From Rhizobium tumorigenes (lineage in GTDB: Bacteria > Pseudomonadota > Alphaproteobacteria > Rhizobiales > Rhizobiaceae), in the NCBI RefSeq assembly GCF_003240565.2, contig NZ_CP117255.1, positions 2,108,001 through 2,172,000 of the forward strand: a stretch of DNA of 64,000 nucleotides. The letters are read 5' to 3'. Under the pieces are notes generated by a model. It was not told the origin of the DNA. It was given only the letters and a program-made list of their open reading frames with translations, and did no database searches. Of this stretch, positions 46,001 through 52,468 are shown piece after piece; position 1 is the first letter of the stretch, and each line of letters starts with the position of its first letter. A program made the translations under genes and the position numbers.

Positions 46001-46842
46001 ATGGATCCATCCGGCAGGCGCTTGTGGATACAACGCAGCCATTCGCCATCCGGCGTCCGCTCGACGAGATCGCTATGCTCTGCGCGAAGGATCGACAGTC
46101 GCTTTTCGATCCAGCCCTGCTTGTCCGCAGTGATCGAATCGGGGCTCCTCCCCGACCAGAAATCGAAGACGGACGAATAGACGTCACGGGCGTTCATGCC
46201 GAGCGTCGGACCGCCCACCAAGCGCAGATAGAGGTCGTTCCAGCGTCCGTTGCAGTAGGCAAGCTGCAGATCGGCAGTGTAGATGCCCACTCCCATGTCG
46301 AGGAGACCGAAGATGTCCTCGACCACACCCGAACGAAGCAGCGACGTGTCGGCGGCGGCGATTAACCCGGTTCCCAGAGCAACCGTAGGGTCTGCGAGCT
46401 GCATTTTCGATGTCGCGACATCACCGGGCGAAACACGTTCTACCGAGCGGCTGGCACCGATCGGGGGCGGCGCTTCGGTAAAGATGCCGAAGATATAAGC
46501 CCGGTCTTCCGCCGGCATGAAGCTTTCGATTTGCACCTCGAACGCCGACAGGCGATCCCGACCGAAGCAGATCGACGTTTCTTCCGTTCCGAAGACGATG
46601 GCGCGGCGCTCTTTATCCTCGCGGTCTGCATCTTCGACACGATGGGAGAGCTCGTGACTGCGACAACCGATGAAATCCGAGATTTCGCGGCCGAAAAATG
46701 CCGCATAGGCCTCGTTTACAGCGATATATCGAAGATCGCTGTTTTTGACATAGGCAGGCCGGTCGGTCTCTGTGATCCGATGACAGGCAATATCCAACAG
46801 TTCACCACGGCTCTTCAAGAAAGCCTCGCTCGTTCGACGCAT
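43087..46842 (-). CDS. Hybrid sensor histidine kinase with multiple PAS domains and two receivers
   Basis: This 1251-residue soluble kinase has no clear membrane helix. About five PAS-like domains fill the first 690 residues (starting points near 14, 185, 310, 430 and 570). The HisKA box FLANMSHEIRTPMNGV is at about 715, the HATPase N/G boxes (GRFRQILTNIVGNAVKF, VTDTGIGI) at about 825-870. Two receivers follow: phospho-Asp in VILDYNMPGM (about 1005) and in IMMDVSMPIMNG (about 1168). No Hpt domain is present, so an external phosphotransfer protein is expected. The input is probably cytoplasmic (redox, ligand or light); none can be assigned. Confidence 0.9.
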   Translation of the reverse strand: MRRTSEAFLKSRGELLDIACHRITETDRPAYVKNSDLRYIAVNEAYAAFFGREISDFIGCRSHELSHRVEDADREDKERRAIVFGTEETSICFGRDRLSAFEVQIESFMPAEDRAYIFGIFTEAPPPIGASRSVERVSPGDVATSKMQLADPTVALGTGLIAAADTSLLRSGVVEDIFGLLDMGVGIYTADLQLAYCNGRWNDLYLRLVGGPTLGMNARDVYSSVFDFWSGRSPDSITADKQGWIEKRLSILRAEHSDLVERTPDGEWLRCIHKRLPDGSIVALRIDVTAIKEGEALLRRQIDEATLYRTLLHDLPVSAFVRGADHRLIYGNEAYFRMTGLTAEASLGKTEVEMFGEEGTAFFAENEAMLRSQQHLEFEHEVAYAPGRQHAVVTRLKGISTSTGNHYVVGSMDDVSTLKQGERQLTETRARADQLSQDLENIIGSLPTGVLIFDQNFDLEYANDAFYEIWGMSEEDRREATSLSEVMRRNHARGYFGPDAPNWETLYKARIEAISGPDGSLQSEISFGVDRRVLVDGRKLSGNRTLLCYADVSSLCRKERELSEGREALERLGELMTDATHAMSQGLMIVEDGIIMLSNDALPGMLQIEPGSLSVGRRWLKIFRHCASRGDLGPAPQAALAGWAENIRSHQPISTNFKIRGTTWLHMNASMGPSGRWLVVFTDVTDMKDRETELQSLLARSEAADRAKSEFLANMSHEIRTPMNGVLGMAELLGKTGLDARQTTFVDIISKSGNALLTIINDILDFSKIDAGQMQLRQTSFDPAEAVEDVATLLSSQAGEKNVELLVRVSPRLPSMVIGDAGRFRQILTNIVGNAVKFTEHGHVLVDVEAGPVPGRATMVTIRVTDTGIGISKDRLGSIFDKFSQVDSSSTRRHEGTGLGLAITAGLVDLFGGYLEVESALGSGSTFKIHLPLPTATGSRGKGQVPVNVKGAQILVIDDHAINRQILTEQLAEWGFQSVAVADGPTGLAILSEAADIGVAVDAVILDYNMPGMTGADIARTMREDRRLDGVPLIFLTSMDVAGDDREYAALSGDAHLMKPARANVLRNTVIEVVRTARQRRSTSEAPHPLVSEAPAAVAGRSVSAAAVFVSDRPAESIDILVAEDNEVNQIVFTQILQAAGAHFLIVRNGEEAVAAYRRCTPSLIMMDVSMPIMNGLQATRAIREIEAEDRAGRHVPIIGVTAHALESDRELCMASGMDDYMSKPISPELLEAKIGLWMKNAKGSEQQSSV

Positions 46843-47239
46843 ACAGTCTGTCTTTTTACCAAGCAGGCCGCTAACAATGCGTTAACCATACGCCTTTCCG
46901 GTCTTTGCGGCCGCATCGGGCTGCGACACAAAGTGCTGCTGGCGACAGCTGCTTTATCGAAGCGGACGGTTGACTTCAGCGACGAATAGGGCCATATCCC
47001 CCTCAGCTTTCACCTTCCCGGCCGCCGCGTGAGCGTGCCCTGCGAAAAAAGACGACCCGCAAGAGAAGGACAAAAGCGCTCGAAAAACGACTGCCGAATG
47101 GCGGCAGTCCCATGCGCTGGAAAGCTATTTTCCAACTTACAAGTTCCCACTTCACGCGGGGTTCTTGACGCCAGAGACCGACCGGACCGCAAGACGCGTT
47201 CCGGCGAACTCGTTTTTGGCGCCTCGAAAGGCAATTGAA
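46843..47239. other. Divergent spacer between the histidine kinase and rhlE, with leader hairpin
   Basis: This 397-base spacer contains no gene I can support. In the likely 5' leader of rhlE a perfect 8-bp stem, GACTGCCG (47089-47096) and CGGCAGTC (47102-47109), could form in the RNA. Cold-shock helicase genes often have long structured leaders, so this may be regulatory. The rest shows no repeats or clear promoter motifs. Confidence 0.4.
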
Positions 47240-48844
47240 TTGACCACTTTTAGCGATCTTGGCTTGTCCGAACAGATTGTGACGTCTCTGACCCAACAGG
47301 GATATTCGACCCCTACCCCGATCCAGGCGGAAGCCATTCCGCTCGTTCTCCAGGGCCGTGACCTCGTCGGCCTCGCCCAGACCGGCACCGGCAAGACGGC
47401 CGCTTTCGGCCTGCCGATCATTGAAATGCTGATGAAGGACGGCAAGCGTCCCGAACACCGCAGCACCCGTACGCTGATCCTCGCGCCGACCCGCGAACTG
47501 GTGAACCAGATCGCTGCCAGCCTGAAGGAATACACCCGCAAGACGCAGCTGAAGATCGGCCTCGTCGTTGGCGGCGCTTCGATCAACAAGCAGCAGATGC
47601 AGATGGAACGCGGTGTCGACATTCTCGTTGCAACGCCTGGCCGCCTGCTCGACCTGATCGCCCGTCGCGCCCTGACGCTCGGCCATGTGTCCTACCTCGT
47701 CCTCGACGAAGCCGACCAGATGCTCGACCTCGGCTTCGTACACGACCTGCGCAAGATCTCGAAGATGGTCCCGGCCAAGCGCCAGACGCTGCTGTTCTCG
47801 GCCACCATGCCGAAGGCCATCGCCGATCTCGCTGCCGACTTCCTGAGCAACCCGGCCCGTGTCGAAGTTTCGCCTCCCGGCAAGGCTGCGGACAAGGTCG
47901 AACAGTTCGTTCACTTCGTTTCCGGCCAGAACCACAAGACCGAACTCCTCAAGGAATCGATGAACGCCAACCCGGACGGCCGCGCCATGGTCTTCCTGCG
48001 CACCAAGCACGGCGCCGAGAAGCTGATGAAGCATCTCGAGCACGTCGGCTTCGCGGCAGCCTCGATCCACGGCAACAAGAGCCAGGGCCAGCGCGAGCGT
48101 GCTCTGAAGTCCTTCAAGGATGGTGAAACCCGCGTTCTCGTCGCCACCGACGTCGCTGCCCGTGGCATCGACATCCCCGGCGTCAGCCACGTCTACAACT
48201 ACGACCTGCCGGAAGTACCGGATGCCTACGTTCACCGCATCGGCCGTACGGCCCGTGCCGGTCGCGACGGCATTGCCATCGCCTTCTGCGCTCCGGATGA
48301 AATCCGTCTTCTGCGCGACATCGAACGCCTGATGTCCATCGACATCCAGGTTGCCAGCGGCGAAGCCCCGGCAGACCGTGCTCGTCCTGCACGTGGTGGC
48401 GGCGGCGGCAATCGCTCGGGCGCCGGTGGCAACCGTGGTGGTGGCCAGGGCCAGGGTCGTGGCGCCGGATCGGGCGCTCCCCGCTCCGACGGCCGTCCAG
48501 CCCGTCGTCCGCGTCCAGACGGTGATTTCCGCAGCGAAACTCGCGGCGATCGCCCGGCAGTTGCTCGCGAAAACAACCGCAACGCCGACTTCCGTGGCCA
48601 GCGCACCGCAGAACGCGCGCCACGCGAGATCGACAACGATCTGGCTTCGACCTCGGATTTCCGCCCAGCCAAGGCGCCGCAGCGTCCTCGGCCCGCCGGC
48701 GACAACGGCGCACCACGCAGCCGTCCGCCGCACGGCCGCCCAGCTCACAAGGCTGGCGAAACCCGCGGTCGTCCTGACGGCAACAACGGCCAGGCCCGCA
48801 AGCCAGCCGGCGGTCGTCCAGGTCCTCGTCGCGAACAGGCGTAA
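47240..48844 (+). CDS. rhlE: DEAD-box RNA helicase, RhlE type
   Basis: This ATP-dependent RNA helicase is probably involved in RNA decay or cold adaptation. A TTG start at 47240, eight bases after AAGG, gives LTTFSDLGLSEQIVTSLTQQ (534 residues). Motifs: Q motif TPTPIQAEAIP, I AQTGTGKT, Ia PTRELVNQ, II DEAD, III SAT, V ATDVAARGIDIPGV, VI HRIGRTARAGRDG. The last roughly 160 residues form a low-complexity Arg/Gly/Pro/Ala tail for RNA binding. A classical terminator follows. Confidence 0.92.
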   Translation: MTTFSDLGLSEQIVTSLTQQGYSTPTPIQAEAIPLVLQGRDLVGLAQTGTGKTAAFGLPIIEMLMKDGKRPEHRSTRTLILAPTRELVNQIAASLKEYTRKTQLKIGLVVGGASINKQQMQMERGVDILVATPGRLLDLIARRALTLGHVSYLVLDEADQMLDLGFVHDLRKISKMVPAKRQTLLFSATMPKAIADLAADFLSNPARVEVSPPGKAADKVEQFVHFVSGQNHKTELLKESMNANPDGRAMVFLRTKHGAEKLMKHLEHVGFAAASIHGNKSQGQRERALKSFKDGETRVLVATDVAARGIDIPGVSHVYNYDLPEVPDAYVHRIGRTARAGRDGIAIAFCAPDEIRLLRDIERLMSIDIQVASGEAPADRARPARGGGGGNRSGAGGNRGGGQGQGRGAGSGAPRSDGRPARRPRPDGDFRSETRGDRPAVARENNRNADFRGQRTAERAPREIDNDLASTSDFRPAKAPQRPRPAGDNGAPRSRPPHGRPAHKAGETRGRPDGNNGQARKPAGGRPGPRREQA

Positions 48845-48865
48845 ACCAAACCATCTGACATAGCG

Positions 48866-48898
48866 AAGCGGCGGGAGCAATTCCGCCGCTTTTTCTTT
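48866..48898 (+). terminator. Rho-independent terminator of rhlE
   Basis: Stem AAGCGGCGG (48866-48874) and CCGCCGCTT (48883-48891) with an 8-base loop, followed by TTTCTTT. It lies 21 bp after the rhlE stop. Confidence 0.8.
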
Positions 48899-49145
48899 GC
48901 GCGCCGCACCGTCCCTCGGCTCCCGCCGCAAGGCATACTGCAGCAAAAATAGCCAGCTGCGTAAAGGATGCGCAGAGCGAGCATGCGAACCGGAGAGCTT
49001 GGCATATTAGCTATTGTGTCTATGCCAGCTTTTTCAGCGCCTGCCGGGCTTCCCCATCGGTTCCAAAATTCTATCTTCAATTGCGCATGCTTCTTGCATT
49101 GCTTCCGCCATTGTATTCAAATGAGAAAAAACGGGGACCGCAGCT
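48899..49145. other. Promoter region of the ATP-grasp/alpha-E/transglutaminase operon
   Basis: About 250 bases without a gene lie between the rhlE terminator and the ATP-grasp gene. The last part is AT-rich and ends with CGGGGA before the TTG start. I see no distinct operator or small gene. Confidence 0.4.
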
Positions 49146-50555
49146 TTGGCATTTGACGAAATGATAACGGCCGGTGAAAGCCCGCGCGCGCCTTATCAAA
49201 CTTATTCGGAATGGTTCAACAACCAAGATCGCGCCCATCTGATTGCCAAGTCCCGCGACGCCGAAAACATCTTTCGCAAGACAGGCATAACCTTCGCGGT
49301 CTATGGACACGAAGATTCATCGGAAAAGCTGATCCCCTTCGATATTATTCCGCGCATCATCTCCGGCCGGGAATGGCGAAAGCTGGCGCAGGGCATCGAA
49401 CAGCGCGTCATTGCATTGAATGCCTTCCTCGACGACATCTACCATAAGCAGGAGATCATCCGCGCCGGCCGTGTGCCGCGTGAGTTGATCGAGAAGAACA
49501 TCGCCTTCATTCCCGAGATGATCGGCTTCCGGCCGCCGGGCGGCGTCTATACCCACATCGTCGGCACCGACATCGTGCGCACCGGCGAAGACCAGTTCTA
49601 TGTGCTTGAAGACAATGCCCGTACGCCGTCGGGTGTCAGCTACATGCTGGAAAACCGCGAAACCATGATGCAGATGTTTCCAGAGCTGTTCCACCAGAAC
49701 AAGGTGCGACCGGTCGAGGACTATCCGAACCTGTTGCGCCAGAGCCTTGCGTCGCTGGCACCTCCCGGTTGCTCCGGGAAGCCGCGCGTCGCCGTTCTGA
49801 CGCCGGGCATCTTCAACTCCGCCTACTACGAGCACTCGTTTCTCGCCGACATGATGGGCGTCGAGCTGGTCGAAGGTTCAGACCTCCGCGTCATCGACGG
49901 CAAGGTGAAGATGCGCACGACGCGCGGCTACGAGGCGATCGACGTTCTCTACCGCCGCGTCGATGACGAATACCTCGATCCCCTGACCTTCCGGGCGGAC
50001 TCGGCGCTCGGCATTCCCGGCATCATGGATGTCTATCGCGCCGGCCACATCACCATCGCCAATGCACCCGGCACCGGCATTTCCGATGACAAGGCGATAT
50101 ACTCCTACATGCCGGAAATCGTCGAATTCTACACCGGCCGCAAGCCGCTTCTGGAGAACGTGCCGACCTGGCGCTGTTCCGAACCTGACAGCCTCAAATA
50201 TGTGCTCGAACATCTGTCCGAACTGGTGGTCAAGGAAGTCCATGGATCCGGCGGCTACGGCATGCTGGTCGGCCCGACCTCCTCCAAGAAGGAATGCGCC
50301 GAGTTCGCCGAGAAGCTGAAAGCCCGGCCCAACAACTATATTGCCCAGCCGACGCTGTCGTTGTCGACCGTTCCAATCATGGTCAACAAGGGAATTGCCC
50401 CACGCCACGTCGACCTCCGACCCTACGTGCTGGTGTCCGACAAGGTGCAGATCATTCCCGGCGGACTGACCCGCGTGGCGCTGAAGGAAGGTTCGCTGGT
50501 CGTCAACTCCAGCCAGGGCGGCGGCACCAAGGATACCTGGGTATTGGAGGACTGA
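49146..50555 (+). CDS. Circularly permuted type 2 ATP-grasp protein
   Basis: This 469-residue predicted peptide-bond-forming ligase has a TTG start preceded by GGGGA; an ATG five codons later is an alternative. Family features are YQTYSEWFNNQD at the N-terminus, GITFAVYGHEDSSEKLIPFD, QFYVLEDNARTPSGVSYMLE, and KEVHGSGGYGMLVGP with YIAQPTLSLSTVP as the permuted ATP-grasp core. These proteins form a conserved cassette with alpha-E and transglutaminase-like proteins (Iyer, Aravind and colleagues), proposed to make a peptide or peptide tag. The product is unknown. Confidence 0.9.
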   Translation: MAFDEMITAGESPRAPYQTYSEWFNNQDRAHLIAKSRDAENIFRKTGITFAVYGHEDSSEKLIPFDIIPRIISGREWRKLAQGIEQRVIALNAFLDDIYHKQEIIRAGRVPRELIEKNIAFIPEMIGFRPPGGVYTHIVGTDIVRTGEDQFYVLEDNARTPSGVSYMLENRETMMQMFPELFHQNKVRPVEDYPNLLRQSLASLAPPGCSGKPRVAVLTPGIFNSAYYEHSFLADMMGVELVEGSDLRVIDGKVKMRTTRGYEAIDVLYRRVDDEYLDPLTFRADSALGIPGIMDVYRAGHITIANAPGTGISDDKAIYSYMPEIVEFYTGRKPLLENVPTWRCSEPDSLKYVLEHLSELVVKEVHGSGGYGMLVGPTSSKKECAEFAEKLKARPNNYIAQPTLSLSTVPIMVNKGIAPRHVDLRPYVLVSDKVQIIPGGLTRVALKEGSLVVNSSQGGGTKDTWVLED

Positions 50556-50562
50556 TACGGAC

Positions 50563-51504
50563 ATGCTTGGAAGAACCGCCAATGGCCTCTACTGGATGTT
50601 CCGTTACATCGAGCGCGCCGAAAACATTGCCCGGCTCGTCGATGCCGGAATGCGCATGTCGCTGACCCGCACGGGCGCGGTCGAAGACGATTGGGACGGC
50701 GTGCTGCAAAGCGCCGGCGTCCGCGAAACCTACAACGCCGGTCATTCCAAACTCACCGGTGCTGATGCCATCGACTACCTGTTGCGCGACCGCAACAATC
50801 CGTCGAGCGTCATGTCCTGCATCGATGCCGGCCGCAACAATGCCCGCATGGTGCGAACCGCGCTGACACGCGAGACCTGGGAAGCCACCAACGAGTGCTG
50901 GATCGACCTCAAGGCACTGCTCGGCAAACGGCTGAAGGCGGCTGAAATGCCCGAAGTCATCGATGCGATAAAGCGTCGCGCCGGACTGATTCGTGGCGCG
51001 TTCCACGGCTCCATGCTGCGCAATGAACTTTACAACTTTGCACGTATCGGCACATTCATAGAGCGTGCGGACAACACGGCGCGCATCCTTGACGTCAAAT
51101 ATTATGTGCTGCTGCCATCCGTCTCGGCAGTCGGTTCTTCGCTCGATAACGTCCAGTGGGAATCGATCCTCCGGTCGGTCTCCGCCCATCGCTCCTACAG
51201 CTGGGTCTACGACGCGGAATACAAGCCGTCGAATATTGCCGACTTTCTGATCCTCAATAGCCAGATGCCGCGTTCGCTCGCCTATTGCTACGAGAAAATC
51301 GTCAGCAATCTCGGCTATCTCGCCCGGGAGGATGGCGAGCGTCTTGCAGCCCATGACACCGGCGAGAGCATCCGCAAGATGCTGCAGACGCTGCAGATCA
51401 AGGATATCATGAACAACGGCCTGCACGAGTTTCTCGAGAACTTCGTCTGGCGCAATAATCAGCTCGGCCAGGAAATCTCCGACGGTTATCGTTTCAATCA
51501 GTAG
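50563..51504 (+). CDS. Alpha-E domain protein
   Basis: This 313-residue alpha-helical protein starts MLGRTANGLYWMFRYIERAENIARL, the alpha-E family signature, with RIGTFIERADNTARILDVKYY later, repeating the ERA(E/D)N motif. Alpha-E proteins always accompany a permuted ATP-grasp, fused or adjacent, and are thought to be its partner in a peptide-ligase complex. It begins 7 bp after the ATP-grasp stop. Confidence 0.9.
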   Translation: MLGRTANGLYWMFRYIERAENIARLVDAGMRMSLTRTGAVEDDWDGVLQSAGVRETYNAGHSKLTGADAIDYLLRDRNNPSSVMSCIDAGRNNARMVRTALTRETWEATNECWIDLKALLGKRLKAAEMPEVIDAIKRRAGLIRGAFHGSMLRNELYNFARIGTFIERADNTARILDVKYYVLLPSVSAVGSSLDNVQWESILRSVSAHRSYSWVYDAEYKPSNIADFLILNSQMPRSLAYCYEKIVSNLGYLAREDGERLAAHDTGESIRKMLQTLQIKDIMNNGLHEFLENFVWRNNQLGQEISDGYRFNQ

Positions 51505-51516
51505 GCGGGTTTGATC

Positions 51517-52338
51517 ATGAGACTGAAGATTAGTCACGTCACGGAATACCGCTACGACGAACCGTCGCAATTCTCGTTGCAGAGGCTGCGGCTGACCCCG
51601 CTCACTGGCCCCGGACAGACGGTGATCGACTGGTCGTTGACCGTCGAAGGTGCCAAGACGGAGGTCGAATACGACGACCAGTTCGGCAATCGCACCAACC
51701 TGATGTCGCTCGACGGCGCGCAGGATCGCACCCGTATCGTGGCCACCGGAGAGATCGAGACGCATGAATTGAACGGTGTGATCGGTCTCCATTCCGGCTA
51801 TTGCCCGCTCTGGCTGTTCCTGCGGGACACGCCGCTCACCAAGGCCGGCAAGCTCACCAAGGAGCTTGTTCGCTCGGCAGCCGGCGAAAGCGAGATCGGT
51901 CGCATGCACGCGCTGATGGGCGTCATCAACCAGACAGTCGAGTATATCCAGGGCACCAGCGATACCGAGACGACGGCCGAGCAGGCGCTGGAGAGAAAGA
52001 GTGGCGTCTGCCAGGACCACGCTCATATCTTTATCGCCGCCGCCCACGCCATGCGCATCCCTGCACGTTATGTGTCGGGCTACCTGATGATGGAAGGGAT
52101 CACCGAGCAGACTGCGACCCATGCCTGGGCAGAAGCCTACATGCCTGGCCTCGGGTGGATCGGCTTCGACCCGGCAAACGACATCTGCCCGGACGAACGC
52201 TATGTCCGGATTGCGACAGGCCTCAGCTACCGCGACGCCGCTCCCGTCTCCGGAATGCGCATAGGCACCCCCGGCGAGAGCCTGACGGTGAAGGTGACAG
52301 TCGAAGCAGAACAGATGCAGAGCCAGTCGCAAAGCTGA
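51517..52338 (+). CDS. Transglutaminase-like cysteine protease of the ATP-grasp cassette
   Basis: This 273-residue protein has an N-terminal beta-rich domain (MRLKISHVTEYRYDEPSQFS) and a transglutaminase-like core. The catalytic triad is visible: Cys in SGVCQDHAHIF, His in ATHAWAEAYMPG and Asp in WIGFDPANDI. It is the third gene of the cassette, 12 bp after alpha-E, and is proposed to process or attach the ligase product. The fourth member often found in rhizobia, an Anbu/proteasome-like peptidase, does not follow. Confidence 0.9.
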   Translation: MRLKISHVTEYRYDEPSQFSLQRLRLTPLTGPGQTVIDWSLTVEGAKTEVEYDDQFGNRTNLMSLDGAQDRTRIVATGEIETHELNGVIGLHSGYCPLWLFLRDTPLTKAGKLTKELVRSAAGESEIGRMHALMGVINQTVEYIQGTSDTETTAEQALERKSGVCQDHAHIFIAAAHAMRIPARYVSGYLMMEGITEQTATHAWAEAYMPGLGWIGFDPANDICPDERYVRIATGLSYRDAAPVSGMRIGTPGESLTVKVTVEAEQMQSQSQS

Positions 52339-52468
52339 TACCATACGCCACGACCGAAGGAGCACATTTACCGTTGGTCGTGGCGCATTTTGATAATGTC
52401 GCAGACAGGCTTCAGTCGGCCCGCCGCTTGATCTAATGTCGCCCAAAACACGAAGCGGAGTGGCATTC

